A stretch of 64,000 nucleotides of DNA from assembly GCA_021825585.1 (NCBI GenBank), contig JAKAGT010000002.1, forward strand, positions 1-64,000. The letters run 5' to 3'. Made by a program: the position numbers and the translations under genes. This document shows, in pieces, positions 1-9,636 of this stretch (its first letter is position 1; the number at the start of each line of letters is the position of its first letter). The notes under the pieces were generated by a model. It was given only the letters and a program-made list of their open reading frames with translations, searched no databases and was not told the origin of the DNA. This DNA is from Bacteroidota bacterium (GTDB lineage Bacteria > Bacteroidota > Ignavibacteria > Kryptoniales > JAKASW01).

Positions 1-126
1 TCTGCTCCGCTCGGATACAATTATGTCATCAATTTCAGCAGCCACTGAAACAAAGTACCCAGGGGTATTTACTTGTAGATTAAGTTAATGTTAACAGATT
101 GTTAAGCGAACTTTTCGCCAATGTTA

Positions 127-2283
127 CTAGGGCAATCCCCAGATTTTTCGAGTGATCCACTCAAATGAGAGGAGCATAATGACAACAGCAAGGATCGGAA
201 GAAGTGACAATAACTCAAATTTCTTCGTGTCAGTTAAGGTAAGTGGGGTTCGCCAATCAGGGCGTATTTGAAGCCCTCCGTTCATGAACTCCCGTGGTGT
301 CAGAAATTTTCCCCCCGTAACGGATGCAAGTTGTCTCATAATCTGCACGTTCATTGCAGTCTGAACAAACTCGGTATTCATAGGTTCCACAACGACTGTC
401 CCGCTGTCAGCACCGAAATAACTTGAAGCAGACCTGGCATTCGCGACAAAAGCGTACTTCCCCGCTCCCAAGCCGCCCATACTCCCCACATACGCTCCGT
501 TGGTTTCTCCCGTCAATCGAATATCCGCAACACTCTGGCGGCCGGGATCTTTCTCGATGTTCACATCAACCGCGGCGCCATCGACAGGTGAGCCGCTCTG
601 ATCTACGAGCAACGCATTGAAATTGACTGTCTCCGATGGGTCATAGACTCTCTTGTCAGTGTGAACGGTCAGCAGCCTCTGTTTTCCGGAGTTAATTAGA
701 GTTCTCAGCAAAGTCGACAGGAAATCGTGGAGAAAATCGCCGGAGAGGCCGCTTAATGACCCCATCAATTGCAGTCTCCATAAGCCGTAGGCAAGAAATG
801 CCGCGCTTCGTGTCGATTGATCGACAAGAAACACCGGAGAAACGAGGCGTACGCCGTTCAATACTGGAACCGCCAACGAAACCGCGCCAAACACGGGCCG
901 GCAATCGATCCTCTGGTAATACAAAGGAGGAAACAAGCTGGATCTCGAGCTGAGCAGCGTCTGCAGCGGCTGAAGGCCGACCGAAGACGATGTCATAGGT
1001 GATATCCCAACCTGAAACTCACCGGGTTGAAGGCTTTGTGGCACAAAAGGCAATCTGGGAAGTCTAGAAACCTGTTCTGCAGAAAAATCCTTTCCCGCAA
1101 AATAGACGAAGGGTACGCCGCTTGCATTCAGTAACCCGGAAACTTCTGAAAGTGTCTTCTTCGATTGGCCCGTCGGGAAGTCATACAACAAGACGGCATC
1201 ATAATTCTGTGAGAGTATATTTCCTATGTCCGACTGATCCGGCGGATTGTGAGTATAGAAATTATCTCCGTCTTTCTGGATCAGCACATTCACATCGTAA
1301 TCTCCACCCTCCTCAGTGTTTCTCCTTAGGAAAGCGACATCCGAAGCCGGTTCGCCTGCAACCAGGAGAATGGAATATTTACCCTTCAAAACATCTACGG
1401 TTGTGGAAGAAGAGTTGTTCTTCCTGTTGAACTCACCTTGCTGAGGCGGAACATACGCCGTGAGGACGTGAGTACCGACGGTTGCCGGGGTATAATTAAA
1501 TGAAGCTTCAACATCCCCCTCATTCGGCAGGGTTAGTTCTTTCGAATCGATTTCCTTTCCATCTTCCATCAGGTAGGCAGTCACGCTCTTCCCTCCGAAC
1601 CCGGTGGAGGTCACAATTGCCCTGACCACGCTTTTCTTTCCTGCATAGATTGACGGTGCCGAGATAACCTGCCTGACAATTACGTCGCTTGGCCGCGTCG
1701 AATCGCCGACACCCACGGTAAAAACAGGGAAGGCAAGATTCCTTGCCGCATCAAGCGGATTGCCGCCGCTGTTGTAGTCGCCATCCGAGAGAAGAACGGC
1801 GAACGCCGCATCACCGTCACTCCCCAGATTTGATGCGTCGACTAAAGCCGATTCAATATTTGTCGAGGGTTGGTCGAACTTCAGCGAATCCAGGCTTGTG
1901 GACTTCAGTACGCGTCCTCCGAAAACCACGGGCGTCACCTTGAAATCACCGGAAATCTTCTGAAAGAACCGACTCGCCAGGATATCGTTCACAACACTTG
2001 ACCGTGGCGTGCCGCCGTCGGAAAGCAACATGCTCTTCGAATCGTCCACCAGCAGCAGGACGCTTCTTTTTTCTTCCCTTATCCTCGCGAAGTTCGTAAC
2101 CAGGTTTGCGGCCGAGAGGAAGAGGAGAAAGAATGAAACAGCCCGAAGCGAGCCGAGGAAAATCTGCCGCGGCTTCGATATTCCTTCGAGCCTTCTGTAC
2201 ATCAAGTACGCGAGGCCGCCTGAAATCACTGCAAACAGCAGTATTAAATAGACCGGGATATCGAAATAGATTCGGAGATTCAT
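127..2283 (-). CDS. membrane-anchored vWA domain protein (MoxR-associated)
   Basis: 718 aa with two N-terminal membrane segments (about residues 9-29 and 45-62) followed by a von Willebrand A domain carrying a MIDAS DxSxS motif (D80-x-S82-x-S84) and a later SDGDYN loop. Residues about 300-420 look like a class I glutamine-amidotransferase-like fold, then a beta-rich segment resembling macroglobulin/Ig repeats, and a final membrane helix at about 690-712 leaves only a short cytoplasmic tail. This matches the BatA-like/vWA partners usually encoded beside MoxR ATPases. Its ATG overlaps the TGA of the upstream protease by 4 bp (ATGA), so translation is probably coupled. vWA proteins of this kind are thought to act as metal-dependent adaptors for MoxR; the client here is unknown. 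Family level is secure, function is not. Confidence 0.8.
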   Translation of the reverse strand: MNLRIYFDIPVYLILLFAVISGGLAYLMYRRLEGISKPRQIFLGSLRAVSFFLLFLSAANLVTNFARIREEKRSVLLLVDDSKSMLLSDGGTPRSSVVNDILASRFFQKISGDFKVTPVVFGGRVLKSTSLDSLKFDQPSTNIESALVDASNLGSDGDAAFAVLLSDGDYNSGGNPLDAARNLAFPVFTVGVGDSTRPSDVIVRQVISAPSIYAGKKSVVRAIVTSTGFGGKSVTAYLMEDGKEIDSKELTLPNEGDVEASFNYTPATVGTHVLTAYVPPQQGEFNRKNNSSSTTVDVLKGKYSILLVAGEPASDVAFLRRNTEEGGDYDVNVLIQKDGDNFYTHNPPDQSDIGNILSQNYDAVLLYDFPTGQSKKTLSEVSGLLNASGVPFVYFAGKDFSAEQVSRLPRLPFVPQSLQPGEFQVGISPMTSSSVGLQPLQTLLSSRSSLFPPLYYQRIDCRPVFGAVSLAVPVLNGVRLVSPVFLVDQSTRSAAFLAYGLWRLQLMGSLSGLSGDFLHDFLSTLLRTLINSGKQRLLTVHTDKRVYDPSETVNFNALLVDQSGSPVDGAAVDVNIEKDPGRQSVADIRLTGETNGAYVGSMGGLGAGKYAFVANARSASSYFGADSGTVVVEPMNTEFVQTAMNVQIMRQLASVTGGKFLTPREFMNGGLQIRPDWRTPLTLTDTKKFELLSLLPILAVVIMLLSFEWITRKIWGLP

Positions 2284-4379
2284 TTAAGGTAAAGCACCTT
2301 CAACGTTTTCACCGAGCCGTCCACGTCGACCTTTATGAGGTACACTCCGCTTCCGGCAATTCGCTGGTGTTCAGTCGAGCCATCCCATACAAGAGTCTGA
2401 TATCCTGAAGGGAGCTGACCGTCGTAAATCGTTTTGACCTTCCTGCCGAGAATATCGTAGACATCGATTTCCACATGGGCCGCGTTCTTCAGCATGAAGG
2501 TGATATGAGTTTCCCTGCTGAAAGGATTCGGATAATTATCGAGCAAAAGGAAATTCCCGGTAATCGACTCCGGTGTCACCATCCACCCGGGAAGATCGAA
2601 CGGAGTCTGCGAGCCCTTGTAAGGGACATCGATACTTTTCCCGCTGGAATCGACGAGGTCGAAGTAGAAGTAGACGTGACCGGCCACCGAGGTCGGGGGC
2701 GCCACCGAAAACGCAATCTGTGAAAGCGTATCCGTCTGAAATACAGGCGCAGAATAATAATGCACGCTGTCCGTAGAATAGTATGCCTTGCTGAGTCCGA
2801 TATCCACGCCTGAGGTGCTGTATGCCCTGGCCGCAATGTAAATTAGTTTCCCTTTCTGCCAGAAAGAGAAGCTGTTTGATCCGACGAAGCCGATGCTCTT
2901 TATCGCGTTCCACGCGTTCACGATTCCCCATCCGTAAAAATTATTAGGATAGGCGGTCATCATCGAATCGCCTGTGGCAATTGGGTTTCGGACAGCCGTG
3001 CGTTTTAAAAGGTCTATTACCTCCATAGGAGTGTAGTCCGGACGAACGGACAGAATCAATGCTGCGATTCCTGCCGTGATGGGCGTGGCGAAAGAAGTGC
3101 CGCTTTCATAGGCATAAGTGTTCGGACCTGGAACGACAGCCACATAATCGCTCGTTCCATCGGCGACAAGGTCCGGCTTAATCCTGCCGTCGTTTGTCGG
3201 CCCCGTAGAACTGAACCCGGCAAGATTTCCGTTCGCATTCACAGCCCCCACTGAAATTATACTGTCTGCATCCGCAGGAACATCCATAGTCCCGACTACT
3301 CCGTTGCCGTTGCCCTCGTTGCCCATGGCCTGTACGACTATGACTCCGAGGCTCGCAGCCCTTGAGGCGGCGACACTGGATTCTGCAGTCTTACCATTGA
3401 AGTCGCCGCGCGACCAGAAATATGATTGAGACGAGTCGATTGCTCCGGATGAATCCACGAAAATGTTGTATGCCACTGAAGAGGAAACGACATCCGCTCC
3501 GCGGGACTCCATCCATTCCAGCCCTTCCACCCAGTTGTCTTCCTCCCATTTGAAATCGGTAACCGGGACGTACTCTGTCTTCGCCAGCATGAAATCCGCG
3601 CCGTAAGCCACCCCTACCAGATTTCCTGGCGAGTATCCGCCCAGGACGGAAAGAGTCGACGTACCATGATTGTCCTGATCCGGCGCATCCCCGGCCTGGT
3701 TCTCCGTTATCGAATCGTGCTGGATGAAGTCGTGCTCACCCACGATCCTGACGTTCTGCAATGCTTCGTGAGTCTCATACCGAAACCCGGTATCGAGCAT
3801 TCCTATCAGGACCCCCTTCCCGTCGATGCCGAGAGCCTGTACGCGCGGAATACCGCTCAATGCCAGCTGCGGGTATGAAGGGCCGTAAAGTCCGGAGTCT
3901 GCCGGAGTCGTCGACGATGTAAAAGCCGGCAGGCCGCCGGAGGAAACCTGTGAAGGCAGCGGCGAGAACATTTCTGTGTTGAAGGAGAGTACTTTTCTTA
4001 TCGCCGTAACAAATGGGAATCCCTCCGCTCCCGCCACCAGTGATGAATCGGCTGAGACTACAGCCGCGTTCAACCAGCGGCTCGCCCCGACTACATTGAG
4101 GCCAATCGCTCTGAGGCTGTCGATATAAGGCGTATAAACGGGAAAATCAGACTCGAACACGACGCTCGAAGAAGGAAGTACCTTCAGTCTGCGCTCTATC
4201 GCCCGCCGCGTAAGTATGCCGCTGTTCAGCAGGTACTTCTCCGCCTTTTCGCCCAGGCCGAACTGGTTGAAGGCATTCGCATTCGGCTTGTCTTTGAAGA
4301 ATATCCAGTATTTCGACTGGCAGAACGACGTTCCCGTCAGAGTGAACATAGTGAGGAGAAATGCGAAAGCGATTTTCAC
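2280..4379 (-). CDS. subtilisin-like S8 serine protease with C-terminal sorting domain
   Basis: 699 aa from a GTG start that overlaps the moxR stop (GTGA). A signal peptide covers about residues 1-20. The S8 catalytic triad is readable: Asp196 in GMLDTGF, His238 in DNHGTS, Ser429 in SGTSFATP, with oxyanion Asn354 in AMGNEGN. The last ~80 residues begin NYPNPFSRE and include YDILGRKV, the type IX secretion (Por) C-terminal sorting signature, so the enzyme should be exported across the outer membrane and surface-anchored or released. The ~150 residues before the catalytic domain may form a propeptide. It lies between moxR and the vWA gene with 4-bp overlaps on both sides, which implies a shared role, perhaps maturation or quality control of envelope proteins (inference). 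Confidence 0.9.
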   Translation of the reverse strand: MKIAFAFLLTMFTLTGTSFCQSKYWIFFKDKPNANAFNQFGLGEKAEKYLLNSGILTRRAIERRLKVLPSSSVVFESDFPVYTPYIDSLRAIGLNVVGASRWLNAAVVSADSSLVAGAEGFPFVTAIRKVLSFNTEMFSPLPSQVSSGGLPAFTSSTTPADSGLYGPSYPQLALSGIPRVQALGIDGKGVLIGMLDTGFRYETHEALQNVRIVGEHDFIQHDSITENQAGDAPDQDNHGTSTLSVLGGYSPGNLVGVAYGADFMLAKTEYVPVTDFKWEEDNWVEGLEWMESRGADVVSSSVAYNIFVDSSGAIDSSQSYFWSRGDFNGKTAESSVAASRAASLGVIVVQAMGNEGNGNGVVGTMDVPADADSIISVGAVNANGNLAGFSSTGPTNDGRIKPDLVADGTSDYVAVVPGPNTYAYESGTSFATPITAGIAALILSVRPDYTPMEVIDLLKRTAVRNPIATGDSMMTAYPNNFYGWGIVNAWNAIKSIGFVGSNSFSFWQKGKLIYIAARAYSTSGVDIGLSKAYYSTDSVHYYSAPVFQTDTLSQIAFSVAPPTSVAGHVYFYFDLVDSSGKSIDVPYKGSQTPFDLPGWMVTPESITGNFLLLDNYPNPFSRETHITFMLKNAAHVEIDVYDILGRKVKTIYDGQLPSGYQTLVWDGSTEHQRIAGSGVYLIKVDVDGSVKTLKVLYLK

Positions 4380-5407
4380 TTCTCAAGAAGTCGGCTTACA
4401 ATTTCCGGTGTACTCGTGTTCTCCGCTTCAGCATTAAAATTAGTTATGATCCTGTGCCGCAAAACCGGGAGCGCGGTACTCTTCACGTCATCGATGTCGG
4501 GACTCAGCCTGTTGTCCAGTGCCGCGTTCGCTTTCGCGGCGAGTACAAGATACTGTGAGGCTCTGGGCCCGGCACCGTAATTGACAAACTGCTTCACAAA
4601 ATCCGGGGCACCCGGGTTCTGGGGACGCGTCCTGTTTGCGAGCTCAACCGCATACTTGACGACGGAATCCGAGACCGGGACCCGCCTGATCAGATCCTGA
4701 AAATAGACGATGTCGGCACCGTCGACTACCTTGTTCACCGAAGGAGTATAATCCCCCGTGGTCGATTGAACGATTTTGACCTCCTCTTCAAAAGAGGGAT
4801 AGTCGAGCCACAGGTTGTACATAAACCGGTCGAGCTGCGCCTCCGGAAGGGGATAAGTCCCCTCCTGTTCGATAGGGTTCTGAGTCGCAAGGACGAAAAA
4901 CGGTTCCTCAAGCCGGAAGGTCTGACCTGCCGCGGTCACCCTGTATTCCTGCATGGCTTCGAGGAGTGCGCTCTGGGTTTTCGGGGGAGTCCGGTTGATC
5001 TCGTCGGCTAGAATAATATTTCCAAAGATGGGACCTTTGACAAACCGGAACGACCTTTCACCCGTCGTGACGTTCTCTTCTATTATCTCGGTGCCCGTGA
5101 TATCGCTCGGCATAAGGTCGGGTGTAAACTGGATGCGGCTGAATTTCAGATTCAAAGCATCCGACAGAGTCCGTACGAGAAGCGTCTTTGCCAGACCCGG
5201 CACGCCGATGAGCAGGCAGTGCCCCCGGGACAATATGGTCACGAAAATCTGCTTCACGATCTCCTCTTGCCCGACAATTACCTTCGCAACTTCGTCCCGC
5301 AATTCCTTGTAGCCCCTGGTAAGATGCGCCATTCCATCCATGTCAGAAGGCTTCCCTGCGCTCTTCATGCGTCCCCCGGTTTTCTCTATAACGCTAGTCT
5401 GATTCAA
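4376..5407 (-). CDS. MoxR family AAA+ ATPase
   Basis: 343 aa, typical MoxR length. Walker A is GVPGLAKT (68-75) and Walker B ILADEINR (132-139), followed by the MoxR hallmark TPPKTQSALLEAMQE and sensor segment ATQNPIEQEGTYPLPEAQLD. MoxR proteins are cytoplasmic chaperone-like ATPases that work with vWA proteins. The start is TTG, supported by GAGGG seven bases upstream; an ATG at residue 14 is the alternative. It sits 15 bp after the non-catalytic M16 gene and overlaps the S8 protease gene. The DUF58 gene that often follows moxR is absent and a protease gene takes its place. Confidence 0.93.
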   Translation of the reverse strand: MNQTSVIEKTGGRMKSAGKPSDMDGMAHLTRGYKELRDEVAKVIVGQEEIVKQIFVTILSRGHCLLIGVPGLAKTLLVRTLSDALNLKFSRIQFTPDLMPSDITGTEIIEENVTTGERSFRFVKGPIFGNIILADEINRTPPKTQSALLEAMQEYRVTAAGQTFRLEEPFFVLATQNPIEQEGTYPLPEAQLDRFMYNLWLDYPSFEEEVKIVQSTTGDYTPSVNKVVDGADIVYFQDLIRRVPVSDSVVKYAVELANRTRPQNPGAPDFVKQFVNYGAGPRASQYLVLAAKANAALDNRLSPDIDDVKSTALPVLRHRIITNFNAEAENTSTPEIVSRLLEK

Positions 5408-5422
5408 TTCATAACCCTCACA

Positions 5423-6808
5423 TTATAATTCGCTTATTTTGTTTCCCTCGGGATCGAGTACGGCAACTTCGCCGAACTTTTTCAACTTCCCCGCTATCTC
5501 CTTCGAACTCCCGCTGAGCACGATAGAAAGCCTGTCGGGATGGATATATTTCTTCGCCACGGCCTGAATATCCCTGGCCGTCACTTTCATTATATCATCC
5601 CGATAATTCCGGTAATAATTCTTCGGGAGGTTATATAGTTCTATAACGATTACCCTCCCGGCTACCTGCTGTGGAGTCTCAAGCTGAATGGGAAAGAGCC
5701 CGGCAAGATAGTTCTTCACCATCGTCATCTCATCTTTCGACGGCAGGGTGTCTCTTATCTTATTCAACTCTATCAGTATCTCATTAACAGTTTCGCTTGT
5801 GACATCGTTTCTGACATCCGTAGCAACTTCGAAGACTCCGGGAAGCATCCGCGCGTCGAAAGTCGATTTGCCGCCGTAAGTGTAGCCGTGCACCTCACGC
5901 AGGTTCATGTTTATCCTGGAGCTGAAATAGCCGCCGAGCAGAGTATTCATCACGAACGCTTTCAAGAAATCCCTGCTGTTCCTGGCTATCCCGATGTGGC
6001 CTACCCTCAACGCAGACTGTACTGCGCCCGGCTTGTCGACAATACAAATCTTTCCTTTCTCTTTTTTGGACGCCGCGCGGATGGCACTCGGCGCATACAT
6101 CTTTCCGCGCCACCTGGCGAATCGCCTCGAGACATATTTCTCCGCTTCCCGCGGATCGATATCGCCGGCGAACACCAGGAAGGAACTGCCGGGTGTGCAA
6201 TGAGTCTTATGGAATTTAACGAAGTCTCTTCTCGTCATTTTGGCAATCGACTTCTCCGTGCCGCTTGACGGCTGCCCGTACGGATGACCGCCAAAGACGG
6301 ATGAAAGGAATCGAACATCGGCAAGATACCCCGGCTCCGCTTTCAGCTGCTGAATGGATGCCAGCCGCTGGGCCTTCACTCGAGCGATTTCACTTTCCGG
6401 AAAAACAGGATTCAGGATAATGTCCTGCAGAATATTAAATCCGGTCGCCAGATGATGCTTCAGGACAGAAACAAAAGCCTGACTCGCGTCCCAGGATACA
6501 TTGGTAGACAGCGATCCCCCGACAAAATCAATCTCTTCTGCAATCTGAGTAGCTGTGCGGTTCTTCGTCCCCTTGGTCAGCAGCTCACTCGTGACGCTTC
6601 CCAGTCCCGGGAGGTCTCCATCGAACAAGGCGCCCTCCTTTGCGACAAATCCGATCGTCACGATCGGCAGAGTGTGGTTTTCCACAACGAAATATCGGAA
6701 TCCATTGTCACATCTCCCCTCGAAATACTTGGGGAAAGTCACTTTGCTCGGTAAACCGGGTTTCGGTGGCTTGCTTCTGTCCAACGGAGTCGTCGTGCTG
6801 TAGGTCAT
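5423..6808 (-). CDS. M16 family peptidase homologue, non-catalytic subunit
   Basis: 461 aa from the ATG at 6808, chosen because GGTGAG lies six bases upstream; a longer ORF begins at 6847. It shows the two-lobed M16 fold but lacks the zinc motif HxxEH: the equivalent position reads GLGSVTSELLTKGT. The C-terminal lobe keeps an Arg...Tyr pair (LREVHGYTYGGKS), which in heterodimeric M16B enzymes is supplied by the inactive subunit to position substrate. The two upstream genes encode zinc-motif M16 proteins, so this is probably their partner. No signal peptide is evident, which leaves periplasmic versus cytoplasmic location open. Confidence 0.88.
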   Translation of the reverse strand: MTYSTTTPLDRSKPPKPGLPSKVTFPKYFEGRCDNGFRYFVVENHTLPIVTIGFVAKEGALFDGDLPGLGSVTSELLTKGTKNRTATQIAEEIDFVGGSLSTNVSWDASQAFVSVLKHHLATGFNILQDIILNPVFPESEIARVKAQRLASIQQLKAEPGYLADVRFLSSVFGGHPYGQPSSGTEKSIAKMTRRDFVKFHKTHCTPGSSFLVFAGDIDPREAEKYVSRRFARWRGKMYAPSAIRAASKKEKGKICIVDKPGAVQSALRVGHIGIARNSRDFLKAFVMNTLLGGYFSSRINMNLREVHGYTYGGKSTFDARMLPGVFEVATDVRNDVTSETVNEILIELNKIRDTLPSKDEMTMVKNYLAGLFPIQLETPQQVAGRVIVIELYNLPKNYYRNYRDDIMKVTARDIQAVAKKYIHPDRLSIVLSGSSKEIAGKLKKFGEVAVLDPEGNKISEL

Positions 6809-6878
6809 ATTGAACTCACCAAATTTTCTCTTTTCATTCTGTAACAAAACGGATGCGATCTTGCCGGCGTACTTCGGC

Positions 6879-8198
6879 CTATTCCTTCACATCGGGATGG
6901 TAGAACAGAACCACCCTCCTGTCATTCCGCAGGAATTTCTGCACGACTTCTCTCATCTCCTGACGGGTAACGGATAGCTCGCGTTCGACTTCCGAATTTA
7001 TCAAACCCGGGTCCTCGAAGAAAGTGTGGTAGTGGGCCAGTGCGTCTGCCACGCCGCTGTTCGTAGACAGCCTGCCGATGTAGGACGAAATCGTCGCGTT
7101 TCTCCCCTTTTCGAACTCATATTCCGAAACAAGCGAATCCTGAAGCCTGGCGACCTCAGTGTCGAACATCTTAAGGACTTCCTTCTCCGTCCGCCCGGGA
7201 GCCGCGAAGGCAGAGAACATATACACGCCGGATTTTTCCATCCCCTCGATGGCTACATCAAAATCTGATACAGCCTGAGTATCGTACAACAGTCGTTTGT
7301 AGAGTCTTGAGCTGTTGCCGTCCGAGAGGACCTTCGCCACCTGAATGAGCGCGTAGTATTCGTCAGATCCTTCGGGAGGAACCTTGTACGCGACAAAAAC
7401 GGCCGGGGACGGGACCAGCCCTCGAAGTTCTTCGACAGTCTCTTTGCTCAATTGCTTGTCTTCAAAGTTCAAATCCGGAATCGGCATCTTGCCGGGAGGT
7501 ATGTCGGAAAAATACTTCCGAATCAGACGCTCCGTCCGCTCCATCTCCAGATCGCCGCTCACGACCAGAACCGCATTGTTAGGACGGTAGTAACGCTCAT
7601 AGAACCCTCTGACGTCTTCCATGCTTGCAGAATCCAGGTCTTCCATCGAGCCAATTACCGGCCAGTGGTATTGACCGACAGGGAAAATCAATGCTTGCAT
7701 CTTCTCAGGGGCATCGCCGTACGGTCGATTGTCGACCCTCCACCTTTTTTCTTCCTTCACCACCTCGCGCTGCGTAGACAGAGACTCGTTTGTCACGCTG
7801 AATTTCAGCATCCGGTCGCTTTCCAGCCAGAGTGCCAGCGACAATTGATTGGACGGAAGAACATCGTAGTAATTGGTAACGTCTTCAGTGGTGTAAGCAT
7901 TGTTGTATCCTCCAGCCAGAGAAATGTACCGGTCAAATTCCCCTTTCGTCACGTGCTCCGAGCCTTCGAACATCAGATGCTCGAACAGATGAGCAAAACC
8001 GGTCTTACCCTTTTTCTCGTTCTTGGAGCCGACGTGATAACAAATATCGATGCCTACAACAGGGACCGAGTTATCCCTGCGCAGGATTACCGCGAGCCCG
8101 TTCTCCAACCTGAACTGATTGAAATCGACATTAACCTTTATGTTTCCTGTGAAGCCGGTGTTCCGCGTCTGCGCCGTACCATGATTGCCGGAGGGCAT
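6879..8198 (-). CDS. M16 zinc metallopeptidase, catalytic subunit (second copy)
   Basis: 439 aa with the inverted zinc motif H70-LF-E73-H74 in GFAHLFEHLMFEG, and a downstream acidic stretch (LALWLESDRM ... VVKEEKRWRVDNRPYG) that supplies the third zinc ligand and is typical of the family. The C-terminal lobe lacks the usual R-x4-Y signature (it reads YKRLLYDTQAVSDFD), consistent with needing the partner encoded just downstream. The ATG at 8198 has GGAG five bases upstream. It is about 40 % similar by eye to the next upstream M16 gene, suggesting tandem duplication. Substrates are unknown; relatives degrade oligopeptides or process transit and leader peptides. Confidence 0.92.
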   Translation of the reverse strand: MPSGNHGTAQTRNTGFTGNIKVNVDFNQFRLENGLAVILRRDNSVPVVGIDICYHVGSKNEKKGKTGFAHLFEHLMFEGSEHVTKGEFDRYISLAGGYNNAYTTEDVTNYYDVLPSNQLSLALWLESDRMLKFSVTNESLSTQREVVKEEKRWRVDNRPYGDAPEKMQALIFPVGQYHWPVIGSMEDLDSASMEDVRGFYERYYRPNNAVLVVSGDLEMERTERLIRKYFSDIPPGKMPIPDLNFEDKQLSKETVEELRGLVPSPAVFVAYKVPPEGSDEYYALIQVAKVLSDGNSSRLYKRLLYDTQAVSDFDVAIEGMEKSGVYMFSAFAAPGRTEKEVLKMFDTEVARLQDSLVSEYEFEKGRNATISSYIGRLSTNSGVADALAHYHTFFEDPGLINSEVERELSVTRQEMREVVQKFLRNDRRVVLFYHPDVKE

Positions 8199-8236
8199 GT
8201 TAACTCCAATATTCTGATTCTTTTGTGCAAATCAAT

Positions 8237-9517
8237 TTAATAGTCCCGCTTTTCACCCGCTCTGCCGCGATTCTTCGGCAGGTAATGAATCACGACACAG
8301 TTCCCGGGCGACAGGTATCTCTTCACCGAAGCACTGACTTGTTCCGCAGTTACCGACAAGACTCTGCCGACGTACTTGTTGATCTCTCCGGCATCGCCGT
8401 AGAACGTAAAGGACCTTGCAAGATTGTCGGCTCGCCTCATCGCCTTGCCAAGCCTGGCGATGAATTGAGACAGAAGCTGATTCTTCACTTTTTGAAGCTC
8501 GCGGCGTCCCGGAGCGCAATTCGCCAAACGTTCCAGCTGCGCGGCTATCTCGCTTTCGACGTCCTCAGGTTTGTGCTTCGGGGAGACAACCGCGTTTATC
8601 ACGAACACGCCAGGGTCTTCCATATCGACAGCAAATGCGTCGGCGGACCGTGCGATGCTTCTCCGATAGACCATGTTGTGATACAGCCTCGAGCTGTCTC
8701 CGTGCGCGAGTATATTCGCGGCGAGTTCGAGTGCTTCCGCATCCTCGGATTTCATCGACGGTATTCGAAACACCATATATACTGCGGGAAGGGCTACGTT
8801 ATCGTAAACAGTTTCACGGACCTGTCCGGACAAGGGCGGTTCAGTCGTGTGATTCCGTTCGAGCACCATTCCCCGGGGAATCCCGGAGAAGTACCGCTCG
8901 ACCGATATTTTCGCGCGGTCCGGATCGAATTTGCCTGCGATGGAGAGGACAGCGTTGTTGGGCCTGTAGTACTTGTCGAAGAAAGCGCGTACGTCGAACA
9001 CTGATGCCGCGTTGAGATGCTCCATATACCCGACAACGGGCCAGCGGTATGGATGACGCTTGTAAGCAAGAAAGAACATCTTCTCCCATGCCGTACCATA
9101 AGGCCGGTTATCAACTCTCCAGCGGCGCTCTTCCTTCACGACCTCTCTCTGGTTGTCTAGATTCTCCCGGGTAATGTTAAGGCTGAGCATCCTGTCTGAT
9201 TCAAGCCATAATCCCAGGTCAAGCCGGTTCGACGGAAGTGTCTCGAAATAGTTTGTGCGGTCCCACGTTGTCGAGCCGTTGAAGGTTCCTCCGGCCTGCT
9301 CGATGTACTTCATATGGTCCGTCTTGCCGACGTGAGCCGAACCCTGGAACATCATATGTTCGAACAAATGAGCGAAACCCGTACGCTCAGGGTCTTCATC
9401 CTTGCTCCCGACGTGATACCACATATCGACCGCGACCACATCTGAAGATTCGTCCGGGCTCAATATCACATGCAAGCCGTTCTGCAATTCATACTCAACG
9501 GACTTGATATCGATCAA
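8237..9517 (-). CDS. M16 zinc metallopeptidase, catalytic subunit (first copy)
   Basis: 426 aa with H50-LF-E53-H54 in GFAHLFEHMMFQG and the conserved VVKEERRWRVDNRPYGTAWEK segment. It starts at a TTG preceded by GGAG with six-base spacing. As in its neighbour, the C-terminal half lacks the Arg/Tyr substrate pair (YHNMVYRRSIARSADAF), so it fits the catalytic half of a two-subunit M16B enzyme. It heads the M16-M16-M16-MoxR-S8-vWA run; 119 bp separate it from the parvulin genes upstream. Confidence 0.92.
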   Translation of the reverse strand: MIDIKSVEYELQNGLHVILSPDESSDVVAVDMWYHVGSKDEDPERTGFAHLFEHMMFQGSAHVGKTDHMKYIEQAGGTFNGSTTWDRTNYFETLPSNRLDLGLWLESDRMLSLNITRENLDNQREVVKEERRWRVDNRPYGTAWEKMFFLAYKRHPYRWPVVGYMEHLNAASVFDVRAFFDKYYRPNNAVLSIAGKFDPDRAKISVERYFSGIPRGMVLERNHTTEPPLSGQVRETVYDNVALPAVYMVFRIPSMKSEDAEALELAANILAHGDSSRLYHNMVYRRSIARSADAFAVDMEDPGVFVINAVVSPKHKPEDVESEIAAQLERLANCAPGRRELQKVKNQLLSQFIARLGKAMRRADNLARSFTFYGDAGEINKYVGRVLSVTAEQVSASVKRYLSPGNCVVIHYLPKNRGRAGEKRDY

Positions 9518-9594
9518 GCTTCTCTCCGCAGCACTCGAGCGCTATTTCGGATGATTTCCCCGGGGGCATTAGTGGACCTGAGTCAGAGTGACAT

Positions 9595-9614
9595 GGAGCG
9601 GTAGAACCCGCTCC
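9595..9614. other. stem-loop between parvulin and M16 gene groups
   Basis: A perfect 7-bp stem (GGAGCGG / CCGCTCC) with a 6-base loop lies in the 119-bp spacer just after the last parvulin gene. There is no U-tract on the minus strand, so it is not a classical terminator. It may separate the two gene groups at the RNA level by processing or pausing. Confidence 0.35.
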
Positions 9615-9636
9615 TCAGTACCGCTCCCGCTGAATT

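Noticed and set aside
1-126. Possible gene start at the left edge
   Set aside because: The 126 bp left of the vWA gene stop show no coding frame or stem-loop that can be supported.
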